Shown here piece after piece: positions 9,781 through 21,267 of a stretch of 64,000 bases of DNA. Location: positions 6,651,501 through 6,715,500 of the forward strand of contig JAFEKX020000001.1 of the NCBI GenBank assembly GCA_016893485.2, in the 5' to 3' direction. Below the pieces are notes generated by a model, which was given only the letters and a program-made list of their open reading frames with translations, made no database searches and was not told the origin of the DNA. Position numbers and translations under genes: made by a program. Position 1 is the first letter of the stretch; every line of letters begins with the position of its first letter. Origin of the DNA: Streptomyces sp. P3. Lineage in GTDB: Bacteria > Actinomycetota > Actinomycetes > Streptomycetales > Streptomycetaceae.

Positions 9781-10551
9781 ATGAAAATGAAGATCGACTG
9801 GGACCGGCGGCACTGCGCCCGGCACGGGCATGTGACGTACGCGCCCGACGAGACGGCGCTACGGGACCGGCTGCGCGCCGAGACCGGCCTCGGGGAGGCC
9901 TGGCGCTGCCTGCGCTGCGGCGACTTCGTCCTCGGCGACCCGGGCGCCTCGGGCCCCGCCGAGCAGGCCCCGCTGGTGCCGCGCGGGAAGGTGCTGCGGG
10001 ACCTGTTCATCCTGCGGTTCCTGGCGATCGAGCGGGCCGTGCGCGGGGTGTTCATCGTGCTGGTCGCCGCCGCCGTATGGAAGTTCAGCAACAGCCAGGA
10101 CGCGGTGCGCAGGCTCTTCGACGAGTACCTCGACGTCCTCCGCCCGGTCTTCAAGCACTTCCACTACGACCTCGACCACTCGCCGGTCGTCGGCTCCATC
10201 CAGAAGACCTTCGGCTACAAGCACTCCACGCTGCTCCTGGTCGCCGTCCTGCTGCTGGCGTACGCGCTGATCGAACTCGTCGAGGCCGGCGGCCTCTGGT
10301 ACGCCAAGCGGTGGGCGGAGTACCTGACGGTGGTCGCCACCGCCGCGTTCCTGCCGCTGGAGATCTACGAACTCACCGAGCACATCAGCTGGTTGAAGAT
10401 CGCCACCCTCGTCCTCAACATCCTCGCCGTCCTCTACATCGCCCTGGCCAAGCGGCTGTTCGGGCTCCGCGGCGGACGCAAGGCCTTCGACGAGGAGCGG
10501 GAGAGCGCGTCCCTGCTGGAGGTGGAGACGTCCGCGGGGGTCATGGTCTGA
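9781..10551 (+). CDS. DUF2127 integral membrane protein
   Basis: The ATG at 9781 (a second ATG follows at 9787) opens a 256-residue protein, intact in this sequence. The N-terminus has a CXXC pair (WRCLRCGDFVLGD) after a His-rich segment, suggesting a small metal-binding head. Hydrophobic helices follow: AVRGVFIVLVAAAVWKF, STLLLVAVLLLAYALIELV, YLTVVATAAFLPLEIYEL and IATLVLNILAVLYIAL. DUF2127 membrane proteins are widespread in actinobacteria and have no settled function. It stands alone between a terminator and the MerR-thioredoxin pair. Confidence 0.75.
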   Translation: MKMKIDWDRRHCARHGHVTYAPDETALRDRLRAETGLGEAWRCLRCGDFVLGDPGASGPAEQAPLVPRGKVLRDLFILRFLAIERAVRGVFIVLVAAAVWKFSNSQDAVRRLFDEYLDVLRPVFKHFHYDLDHSPVVGSIQKTFGYKHSTLLLVAVLLLAYALIELVEAGGLWYAKRWAEYLTVVATAAFLPLEIYELTEHISWLKIATLVLNILAVLYIALAKRLFGLRGGRKAFDEERESASLLEVETSAGVMV

Positions 10552-10586
10552 CGTGCGCGACGCCCGCGGCGGACTCCGCGCACCGT

Positions 10587-10611
10587 CCTTGCCCTGACGC
10601 CGACGTCAAGG
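10587..10611. promoter_or_regulatory. MerR-type operator/promoter
   Basis: Near-perfect arms CCTTGCC and GTCAAGG are separated by 11 bp immediately before the MerR gene. A TTGCCC -35-like hexamer sits inside the left arm. Operators placed within a long promoter spacer are typical of MerR regulators. The start codon comes only 9 bp after the right arm, with no ribosome site between, which suggests a leaderless transcript. Confidence 0.5.
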
Positions 10612-10620
10612 ATTACCGTC

Positions 10621-11012
10621 GTGGACATGCGAATCGGCGAGCTGGCCGCGCGGGCCGGGACCACGACGCGGGCCCTGCGGTACTACGAGGCACGGGGACT
10701 GCTGCCCGCGCGGCGGGGCGGCAACGGGTACCGGACGTACGACGAGGGTGATCTGAAGCTGCTCCGGCAGATCAGGACGCTGCAGGACTTCGGGTTCGAC
10801 CTGGAGGAGACGCGGCCCTTCGTGGAGTGTCTGCGGGCCGGGCACCCGGAGGGGGACTCGTGTCCGGCCTCGCTCGCCGTCTACCGGCGCAAGCTGGCCG
10901 AACTGGACTCCCTGATCGGGAGTTGCAGGCGGTCCGCGCCGAGATCGGGGTGCGGCTCTCGACGGTCGAGGAGCCGGCACCGTTGTGCGAACTGGGAGGG
11001 CGGGACCTGTGA
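10621..11012 (+). CDS. MerR-family transcriptional regulator (one frame break)
   Basis: N-terminal winged helix (MRIGELAARAGTTTRALRYY, GLLPARRGGNGYRTY) followed by a dimerisation helix, about 130 residues after repair. Start is GTG 10621 or ATG 10627; neither has a ribosome site, fitting leaderless translation. A break near 10920, one G short between DSLIG and ELQAVRAEIG, shifts the frame. The effector region holds one Cys in FVECLRAG, one in DSCPASL and one near the end (PLCELGG). Its stop overlaps the thioredoxin start (GTGA), so the regulator probably controls a redox operon. Thiol or oxidant sensing is an inference from that neighbour. Confidence 0.85.
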
Positions 11013-11332
11013 GCGGCGTTACGGACGTTACGGACGAGAATTTCGCGGCCGAGGTGGTCGGTGCGGAGCTGCCGGTACTGGTGGAGTTCACCGCGGACTG
11101 GTGTCCTCCGTGCCGGCAGATGGGACCCGTGCTGCGGGCCCTTGCCACCGAGGAGGCCGACCGGCTGAAGGTGGTGCAGTTGAACGTGGACCAGAATCCG
11201 GAGATCACGAACGCCTACAAGGTTCTCTCGATGCCCACGTTCATGGTGTTCCGGGGCGGTGAGCCGGTGAAGGCCATGGTGGGGGCCCGGCCCAAGCGGC
11301 GGCTGCTGGAGGAACTCGCCGATGTGATCTGA
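11009..11332 (+). CDS. thioredoxin
   Basis: A 107-residue thioredoxin fold starting at GTG 11009, coupled to the MerR stop. The active site is ADWCPPCRQMGP (WCPPC in place of the classical WCGPC), followed by the conserved cis-proline segment VLSMPTFMVFRGGEPV. It reduces disulfides in cytoplasmic proteins. There is no signal peptide. It is immediately followed by a strong terminator, so MerR and thioredoxin form a two-gene operon. Confidence 0.92.
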   Translation: MSGVTDVTDENFAAEVVGAELPVLVEFTADWCPPCRQMGPVLRALATEEADRLKVVQLNVDQNPEITNAYKVLSMPTFMVFRGGEPVKAMVGARPKRRLLEELADVI

Positions 11333-11370
11333 GCCCCTGGACGGCTTCTCGCCGGGCCTCTTGAACGAGA

Positions 11371-11400
11371 AAATCCCTGAGCAATTGCGCTCGGGGATTT
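11371..11400 (+). terminator. strong hairpin terminator after thioredoxin
   Basis: A 12-bp stem, AAATCCCTGAGC and GCTCGGGGATTT, with one G-T wobble and a 6-base loop, followed by CTTT. It is unusually AT-rich for this genome and lies 39 bp after the thioredoxin stop. Confidence 0.8.
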
Positions 11401-11488
11401 CTTTGCGTATATTCAATGGTTCGCGACTTCGCGGGAATTGGGTCGCAAAGAGGCTTAGTGAGCACAGTATATATGTCCGGGAGTGGAA

Positions 11489-13746
11489 TTGTCAAACAGC
11501 GATGAAATTCACGGTGAGCAGGAATTCATCGACGGTCTGTACGCACGCGTGGACGCGCTGCGCGGCGCCACCGAGGACTCCGTCACGGACGCGCTCGGGC
11601 AGGGCAACACGCCCATGCAGGCCCGGCTGGAGCGGGACATCCTGGTCGCCGAGCGCTCGGGGCTGCTCGCCGCGCTGAACGCCGTGGACGGCTCGCTCTG
11701 CTTCGGCCGGATCGACCTGACCTCCGGCGTCAGCCACCACATCGGCCGCATCGGCATCCGCTCCGACGACGCCGACCTCACCCCGATCCTGATCGACTGG
11801 CGGGCCGACGTCGCCCGCCCCTTCTACCTCGCCACCGGCCACACCCCGATGGACCTGCGCCGCCGCCGGCACCTCACCACCGACGGCCGCCGCGTCACCG
11901 CCCTGCACGACGAGATCCTCGACCTCGGCGACGCCACCCGCACCGGCCACGAGGACCCCACCGGGGACGCCGTGCTGCTGGCCGCGCTCAACTCCGCCCG
12001 CACCGGCCGGATGAGCGACATCGTGCAGACCATCCAGGCCGAACAGGACGAGATCATCCGCGCGCCCCATCGCGGGGTGCTCGTCGTCGAGGGCGGCCCC
12101 GGCACCGGCAAGACCGCCGTCGCGCTGCACCGGGCCGCGTATCTCCTGTACGAACACCGGGAGTTGCTCGCCAAGCGGGCCGTCCTGATCGTCGGCCCGA
12201 ACCCCGCGTTCCTCGGGTACATCGGCGAGGTGCTGCCCTCCCTCGGGGAAACCGGTGTGCTCCTCGCGACCGTCGGCGAGCTGTTCCCCGGCGTGAAGGC
12301 CACCGCCACCGACAGCCGGGCCGCCGCCGCGGTCAAGGGCCGCGCCGACATGGCCGACGTCCTCGCCGCCGTCGTACGCGACTGGCAGTCCCTGCCCGAC
12401 CCCGTGATCGCGATCGAGCACGACCGCGAGATCCTCATGCTCGACGACGGCCTCGTCCGCGTCGCCCGCGACCGCACCCGCGAGGCCCGCCTCCCGCACA
12501 ACGCGGCCCGCGAGCACTTCGAGGGCCACATCCTCAACACACTCACCGAGATGGTCGCCGAACGCATCGGCACCGACCCCTTCGACGGCACCAACCTCCT
12601 GGACCCCAGCGACATCACCCAGATCCGCGACGAACTCGCCGAGAACCCCGAAGTCTGGGCCGCCATCGACCAGTTGTGGCCGCGGCTGACCCCGCAGTAC
12701 CTCCTCGCGGACTTCCTCGCCGACCCCGTGGGCTACGTCTCCGACGACGACGCGGACGCCATCCGGCGGCCGGTGACGCGCGAGTGGACCGTGGCGGACG
12801 TGCCGCTGCTCGACGAGGCGGCCGAGCTCCTCGGGCGGGACGACCGGGTGCGGGTCGCCCGGGCGCAGCGGGAGCGGGAGGAGCAAGTGTCGTTCGCGCA
12901 GGGGGTGTTGGACGTGTCCTTCGCCTCCCGGACGTTCGAGTTCGAGGACAAGGAGGAGGGGGATCCCGAGGGGTCCGAGGTGCTGTCCGCGCACGACATC
13001 ATCGACGCCGAGCGCTTCGCGGAACGGCACGAGGAGTCGGATCACCGCAGTGCGGCGGAGCGGGCGGCGGCGGACCGGACCTGGGCGTTCGGACACATCA
13101 TCGTCGACGAGGCGCAGGAACTCTCCTCCATGGCCTGGCGGTTGCTGATGCGGCGGAGCCCTACGCGGTCGATGACGCTGGTCGGCGACCCGGCGCAGAC
13201 GGCGGAGGCGGCGGGGGTCGGCTCCTGGTCGGAGATCCTCGCCCCGTATGTCGCGGACCGCTTCGACCACACGCGGCTCGGGGTCAACTACCGGACCCCC
13301 GCCGAGATCATGGACCTCGCGGCGGCGGTCGTCCGCGCGGAGAATCCCGACTTCGAGCCGCCGAGTTCGGTGCGGTCGACCGGGGTACGGCCCTGGGTGC
13401 GGGCGACCGATGATCTGCCCGGGGCCGTTGCCAAGGCCGTGGGTGAACTCGCCCCGGTGGAGGGGCGGTTGGCGGTGATCGCGCCGCGGGATCTGCATCG
13501 GCGGTTGGCGGCGCGGCTGGACGGGGTGACGGCCGGGGCCGAGCCGGATCTGACGCGTGGAATCGTGCTGCTCGATCCTCGGCAGGCGAAGGGGTTGGAG
13601 TTCGACTCCGTGTTGGTGGTGGAGCCGGGGCGGTACGGGACGAGCGATCTGTATGTGGCGTTGACTCGGGCTACGCAGCGGCTGGGGTTTTGCACACGGG
13701 GTCGCTGCCGCTGAGCTTGGCGGGGGCGGAAGCGGGGGCGGTGTGA
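11489..13746 (+). CDS. HelD-like UvrD-family helicase / RNA polymerase recycling factor
   Basis: About 752 residues. The TTG at 11489 is preferred because CGGGAG lies 5 bp upstream; the in-frame GTG at 11483 overlaps that site. Superfamily 1 motifs: Walker A GGPGTGKTAVALHR, a DE-type motif II (HIIVDEAQELSSM), GDPAQTAEAAG, VNYRTPAEIM and KGLEFDSVLVVE. The charged coiled N-terminus (residues 1-60) and an inserted domain between the RecA-like halves are as in HelD proteins, which enter RNA polymerase channels and release stalled complexes. A break near 13686, one G short, shortens the C-terminus; the repaired end is GSLPLSLAGAEAGAV. A link to rifamycin tolerance (HelR type) is possible but I see no rifamycin-associated element upstream. 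Confidence 0.82.
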
Positions 13747-13772
13747 TGGTGGCGGGTGTTGGTGTGGGCGTT

Positions 13773-13850
13773 CTGGGGGCTGCGCCCCCAGGCCCCGTCG
13801 GCCCTGAAGGGGCCTCGTCCTCAAACGCCGGACGGGCTGGATAGGGCCAG
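13773..13850. repeat. Streptomyces-type intergenic repeat with hairpin
   Basis: Begins with an 8-bp hairpin (CTGGGGGC, TGC, GCCCCCAG) and continues with CTGAAGGGGCCTCGTCC and CAAACGCCGGACGGGCTGGA. From memory this combination recurs in intergenic regions of many Streptomyces genomes. It lies between the convergent helicase and glgB genes and probably terminates transcription from both sides. A related hairpin is at 24919-24937. Confidence 0.65.
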
Positions 13851-13892
13851 CCGGAATGGCAGAGGCCCCGTCAACGCCCGCCGCTACCCCTT

Positions 13893-16800
13893 CTAAGCGG
13901 GTCGCAGCCAGACCGTTGCCAGTGGGGGCAAGGTCACTCGGATGCTGGCCGGGCGGCCGTGCCAGGGTTGGGGTTCGGGCTTTATGGGGGCCGGGTTGGT
14001 GATGTCGCCGCCGCCGTAGAGGGCGGTGTCGGTGTTGAGGGTTTCGTGCCAGGCCGGGATGTCGTCGGGGGCGCCGAGGCGGTAGTCGTGGCGGACGACG
14101 GGGAGAAGTTGCTGACGGCGAGGAGGGGGAGCCGTCGGCGTCGTAGCGGAGGAAGGCGAGGACGTTGTCCTCCGCGGAGTCGCCGGTGATCCACTGGAAG
14201 CCGGCCGGGTCGGTGTCCAGTTGCCACAGCGCGGGGGTGTGGCGGTAGACCGTGTTGAGGTCGCGGACGAGGTTGCGTACGCCGCGGTGGTCGGCCTCGG
14301 CGCCGTAGGCCGGGTCGAGGAGCCACCAGTCGGGGCCGCGGGTCTCGGACCACTCGGCGCCCTGGGCGAACTCCTGCCCCATGAAGAGGAGTTGCTTGCC
14401 GGGGTGGGCCCACATGAAGGCGAGGTAGGCGCGGTGGTTGGCGCGCTGCTGCCACCAGTCGCCGGGCATCTTGGAGACGAGTGACCGCTTGCCGTGGACG
14501 ACCTCGTCGTGCGAGATCGGCAGGACGTAGTTCTCGCTGTACGCGTACACCATCGAGAACGTCATCTCGTGGTGGTGGAACTTGCGGTGCACCGGCTCGT
14601 GGGACATGTAGTCCAGCGAGTCGTGCATCCAGCCCATGTTCCACTTCAACCCGAAGCCCAGGCCGCCGAATCCGCCCGGCCCGATGTGGTGCGTGGCGCG
14701 GGTGACGCCGTCCCAGGCGGTGGACTCCTCGGCGATGGTGACGACACCGGGCACCCTGCGGTACACGGTCGCGTTCATCTCCTGGAGGAAGGCCACGGCG
14801 TCGAGGTTCTCCCGGCCGCCGTGCTCGTTCGGGGTCCACTGGTCGGGCTCGCGTGAGTAGTCGAGGTAGAGCATCGAGGCGACCGCGTCCACGCGCAGGC
14901 CGTCGATGTGGAACTCCTCGCACCAGTAGACGGCGTTCGCCACAAGGAAGTTGCGGACCTCGCGGCGGCCGAAGTCGAACTCCAGGGTGCCCCAGTCGGG
15001 GTGCGCGGCGCGGAGCGGGTCCTCGTGCTCGTACAGGGGGCGGCCGTCGAACTCGGCCAACGCCCAGTCGTCGCGCGGGAAGTGGGCCGGCACCCAGTCC
15101 ATGAGGACGCCGATACCGGCCTGGTGCAGCGAGTCGACGAGGAACTTGAAGTCGTCGGGGGTGCCGAGGCGGGCGGTCGGGGCGTAGAAGCCGGTGACCT
15201 GGTAGCCCCATGAGCCGCCGAAGGGGTGCTCGGCGACCGGCATCAGTTCGACGTGGGTGAAGCCCAAGTCCTTGATGTATGCGGGGAGTTGTTCGGCCAG
15301 CTGGCGGTACGTCAGACCCGGGCGCCAGGAGGCGAGATGGAGCTCGTAGACGGAGAACGGGGCCTTGTGGGCGGGGACTTGGGGGCGTTGGGCGAGCCAC
15401 TCCTCGTCGCCCCAGGTGTAGTGCGAGGCGGTGACGATGGAGGACGTGCTCGGGGGACCTCGGTGCGGCGGGCCATGGGGTCGGCGCGGAGCGTCTTGGA
15501 CCCGTCCGGCCGGGTGATCTCGAACTTGTACAGCTCGCCCTCGCCGATGCCCGGCATGAACAACTCCCATACGCCGGTGGCGCCGAGGGAGCGGAGGGGG
15601 CGCCGGTGCCGTCCCAGAAGTTGAAGGTGCCGGCGAGGCGGACGCCCTGGGCGTCCGGGGCCCCACGGTGAACCGGGTGCCGGCGACGCCCTGATGCGTC
15701 ATCGTCCGCGCCCCGAGCGCCTGCCACAACTCCTCGTGCCTGCCCTCGCCGATCAGGTGCAGGTCCAGGTCACCGAGCGCGGGCAGGAACCGGTACGCGT
15801 CCTCGACATCCTGAACGGCACCGTCGTAGGCCACGCTGAGCCGGTACTCGGGCACGCTCTGCAGCGGCACCAACCCCGAGAAGAACCCGTCCCCGTCGTC
15901 ATGCAACTCCGCCCTCAACTCCCCTGCCACGACCGTGACTCCGAGAGCGAACGGCCGAAACGCCCGGAAGGCGACCCCGCCCGGGACCGGGTGGGCGCCG
16001 AGTACGGAGTGGGGGGGCGTGGTGGGTTCCGTGGAGGAGCCGGTCACGGTCCGTGGCGTTCAGGGCGGGGGAGATGGCGGGGGTGGGCTCCGGGGTGTCG
16101 GTGAGGACCGCGGGTGTCGCGGCTGGAGCGGGCGGCGAGGTCTGCGGGTCCGTAGGCGTCTTCGGGGCGTCGACGGAGACCGAGGGCGGAGCTGTGGGCT
16201 CCGCCGGGGTCGGGGTGGCAGGCGGCGGCGGGGTGACCGTCTCCGGGGCATCGGCAGGGTTCGTCAGCTCGGCCGGGTCCGGGGCGACGGGCGGGGCTGA
16301 AGAGGCGCTCGGCTCTGCGGGCTCGGCCGGTGCGGACAGCGGGGCCGGTCGGAAGCCGGGTCCGACGCGGAGAGGAGGCGCGGTTCTTGGGCGGGCTGTG
16401 CCTCTGAGGCGGGTCCTGATTCCGAGACGGTGTCCGGATCTGCGGTGGGCCCTGCTTCAAGGGCGGGACCTGACACCGAGGCGAAGTCCGACTCCGAGGC
16501 GAGGTGCGGCTCTTGGACGGCGGCCTCTGCCTCCGCGGTGACTCCCGACTCCGATACGAGGTCCGGTTCCGGCGTGAACTCCGGCTCGGAGGCGGGGTCC
16601 GATGCCGAGGCGTGGGCCGGTTCTGGCGCGGCCTCCGACTTCGAGGTGAGGTCCGATGATTCCGAGGCGGGGTTCGGTTCCTGGGCGGGCCCGGACTCCG
16701 ACGCGGGACTCGGGTCCGGCATGCCCCCTGGCTCCGAGGCCGGCCCCGATGCCGAGACGGTGTCCAGGTCTGACGTGGACTCCGGCTCCGAGGCGGGTCC

Positions 16801-18024
16801 CGACTCCGGCGCGAGATCTGGTTCTGTGGTGGGGCCCGGTGCTGGGGCGGGGCTCGGTGCCGGGGCGGGTGTGGTGCCGGGTGCGGCGGCTGCTTGCTCC
16901 GACGCGGAGGTCTCCCGTTCCGGTGCGGAATCCGCCTCGCCTATCGCGGCAGCCGCCTGCTCTGGTGCGGGAGTTGCCTCGTCCGCTGCGGCAGGTACCT
17001 GTTCCGGCGCGAGAACCGTCTCGTCTGTTGCGGCAGCCGTCTGTTCGGGTGCGAGAACCGCCTCGTCTGCTGCGGCAGCTGCCTGTTCGGGTGCGAGAAC
17101 CGCCTCGTCTGTTGCGGCAGCCGTCTGTTCGGGTGCGAGAACCGCCTCGTCTGCTGCGGCAGCTGCCTGTTCGGGTGCGAGAACCGCCTCGTCTGTTGCG
17201 GCAGCCGTCTGTTCGGGTGCGAGAACCGCCTCGTCTGCTGCGGCAGCTGCCTGTTCCGGTGCGGAATCCGCCCCGTCCGCTACGCCAGCTGCCTGCTCCG
17301 GTGCGGAAGCCGCCCCGTCCGCTGCGGCATCCACCCGCTCCGCCCCGGCACCCACCCCTTCCGACGTGGAAGCCTCCCTCTCCGGCTCCGTAGAAGCCGC
17401 CCCCGCATCCGTCCCCGTGTCGGCGCTCACCGTTCGTCGCGTGGGCTTCTCGGCCGCGCTGGTCTTCCTGGCCAGGCCCTTCTTCGCCGAGCTCTTCTTG
17501 CCGGCGCTCTTCTTGGCCATGGCCTTCTTACCCGCTGCCTTCTTCGCTGAGGCTCGCTTCGTCACGTTCTTCCTCGAGTCGCCCGTCTCCGCCACGGCTT
17601 CAGCCGCCGAACCTGTCTCCGCTGAGCCTGTTCCCACTGAGCCTGTCTCCGCTGAACCCGTCTCCGTCGAACCCGTCTCCGTCGATTCCGTCTCCACCGG
17701 GACCTTCACCGTCGCGTTCGTCTTCTTCGCCGCACCCGTCTTCGTCATGGCCTTCTCCGTCGCAGCTCTTGTCGCCGAGGTCTCGTCCGCCGGGCCAGTC
17801 TTCGCCACGGCGTTCTTCGGCGCCGCCTTCGCGCCCGGGATCTTCTTGCCCGCAGCGCTCTCGCCCGCAGCCCTCTCGCTCACTGCCCGCTCACCCCCAG
17901 CACCGACCCCCTCCCCGGCGCCCGCTTCCCGCAGCTCATCGACATCCGGGCCCCCTCCCACGCGGCCATCTCCCTCGACCGCCCTCTCCGGACGGGAACG
18001 GTTGGACGGCGTGCGCGGGGTCAC
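13893..18024 (-). CDS. glgB: 1,4-alpha-glucan branching enzyme with a giant repeat-rich N-terminal extension (several frame breaks)
   Basis: Transfers alpha-1,4 segments to make alpha-1,6 branches. The C-terminal 700 residues are a standard branching enzyme: early-set domain (HSVLGAHPVPGGVAFRAFRP), then a GH13 barrel with nucleophile DGLRVDAVASML, acid VVTIAEESTAW and PISHDEVVHGK. The only good ribosome site (AGGAGG, 8 bp) precedes GTG 18024, which starts a further 670 residues: a Lys/Ala histone-H1-like block (KRASAKKAAGKKAMAKKSAG), short TGSAE repeats, about ten 14-residue DEAVLAPEQTAAAT repeats, then Pro/Ser/Glu-rich sequence. Breaks near 16346 and 16012 join the extension to the catalytic part; others near 15662, 15595, 15457 and 14127. 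Total about 1375 residues, twice the usual size. Last gene of the glgE operon. Confidence 0.8.
16950..17330 (-). repeat. tandem 42-bp coding repeats (84-bp higher-order unit) inside glgB
   Basis: About ten copies of a 42-bp unit encode xAPEQ(A/T)AAA(A/T)DE(A)V. In the middle (about 17020-17256) two versions, one ending EQTAAAT and one EQAAAAA, alternate so exactly that the true unit is 84 bp, nearly three perfect copies. Copies at both ends are more diverged (SAPEQAAGVADGAD, PAPEQAAAAIGEAD), as expected when repeats expand from the centre. Copy number could be mis-assembled. Confidence 0.85.
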
Positions 18025-18090
18025 GGTCGAGGCCTCCTGGGCGGGGTGAGGGGCGGAGTCAGGAACGGGGGCGGGTGGGCGGGGGATACA

Positions 18091-19459
18091 TCACGTCGGG
18101 TCGGACAAGCGCCGTACCGCCGACATCGGCACCGCCAACCAATCAGGCCGATGCCGTGCCTCGTACAGGACTTCGTAGATCGCCTTGTCCGTCTCGTAGG
18201 CGCGGAGCAGGACCGGATCCGTCCGCGGATCGACCCCGTGACCTCCGCGTACCCCGAGCAGTACGCCGCCCGGCACACATCCGCCCACCCGGGCGCGGCC
18301 GGGGTCGCGGAGTGGGCCGCGTAGTCGAAGGAACGGAGCATGCCCGCGATGTCACGCACCGGCGGCTGGGGCATGCGGCGTTCCGCGAGGGGCCTGGAAG
18401 GCTCGCCCTCGAAGTCGATCAACGACCATTCGCCGGACGGGGAGTACAGGCACTGGCCGAGGTGCAGGTCGCCGTGGATGCGTTGGGCCGTCCATGTCTC
18501 ACCCTCCGCCGCCAGGTCCGCGAGCGCTGTGAACGCCGAGTGCAGGCCGGGAACGTAGGGGCGGAGCGCCGGTACCGCCTGGGCCGCCGCGTCGAGGCGT
18601 TCGGTCATGCCGTCGACCAGGCGTTCCAGTTGGGCGTGGCCCAAGGTGGTCGTGGGGAGAGCTCGGGCCAGGGCCACGTGGACCTCCGCCGTGGCCCGGC
18701 CCAGCGACCGCGCCTCCGCGGCGAAGTCCTCGCCCTTCGCCAGTTCGCCCAGCGCCAGTTCCCAGCCGTCGGACGCGCCCTGCACGAAGGGCTGGAGGAC
18801 GCCGAGGACGTACGGCTCGTCGGCGAGCTCGGCCCGTAGCCAGGCCGTGGGGGCGGGCACCCGGGGCAGCCCTCCAGGGCGAGGGCCAGTGGGAGTTCGA
18901 GGTCGGGGTTGGTGCCGGGGACGATCCGGCGCAGGAGTTTCAGGATGTACGTGTCGCCGTAGACGACCGAGGAGTTGGACTGTTCCGCCGTCATCAGGCG
19001 CGGGGTCAGGCCCGCCCCGATCTCCGGGGAGTCGGGGCCCGCTCGAAACGCAGCCCGCCGATGCGGGCCTGGGTGCGCAGCGCCTCCAGGAGCACCTCGG
19101 CGGGCCGGGGTCGTACAGGGCCTCGTACACCGTGTGACCGGCGAGCGGGCCCTTCTCCACATGTCCGATGAGCGCGGGCGCGAGCCGGGGTGGCAGCGCC
19201 TCGCGCACACCTATGAGGAGTTGGTAGCAGTCGCCGGGCGCGGGGACTGATGGGCGCGGATCAGCAGGTGGTAGAGGCCCAGCGGCCCCTCCACCGGAAG
19301 CAGCTCGGTCGCCGCCACCAGCGAGAATCCGGTGACGGGACGGCCCTTGCCCGCGAACCAGCGCTGCCTCGGCAGCCACTCCCGCAGGAGGGGGTCGAGG
19401 GACGTGAGGAGGCCGGGGCCGGGACTGGTCCGGCCGGAGATTGTGACAGTCTCCGCCAT
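18091..19459 (-). CDS. pep2: maltokinase, Pep2/Mak type (several frame breaks)
   Basis: Phosphorylates maltose to maltose 1-phosphate with ATP, feeding GlgE. Start ATG 19459 (MAETVTISGRTSPGPGLL); the N-terminal cap has WLPRQRWFAGKGRPVTGFSL, typical of maltokinases. The phosphotransferase-like C-lobe has the catalytic loop AQRIHGDLHLGQCLY and the metal-binding SLIDFEGEP. Breaks near 19245, about 19100, about 19045, 18875 and 18230 are needed to join the pieces; the C-terminus is ARHRPDWLAVPMSAVRRLSD. About 455 residues. It stands alone as a kinase, not fused to TreS, and lies between treS and glgB in one leftward operon. Confidence 0.87.
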
Positions 19460-19568
19460 AGGTGCCACATTCCTTTCCCCGGGGGTGGTCGGGGTGTCAC
19501 TGTTGCGTGCCCCGGGCGGGGCGGAGGAAACCCGAAACCGCCCCACCCCACCGGGATCCAGCAGGGAA

Positions 19569-21263
<1,695 letters not shown>

Positions 21264-21267
<4 letters not shown>

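Noticed and set aside
11340..11482. Rifamycin-associated element upstream of the HelD-like gene
   Set aside because: No 19-bp inverted repeat of that kind is present; only the thioredoxin terminator and an AT-rich promoter-like stretch.
17000..17270. Regular 42/84-bp repeats as a possible CRISPR array
   Set aside because: Units are contiguous, coding, and have no unique spacers; no cas genes are seen.
16430..18049. A 539-codon plus-strand frame opposite the GlgB extension
   Set aside because: It mirrors the minus-strand repeats and has no ribosome site; the minus frame has AGGAGG-GTG and leads into glgB.
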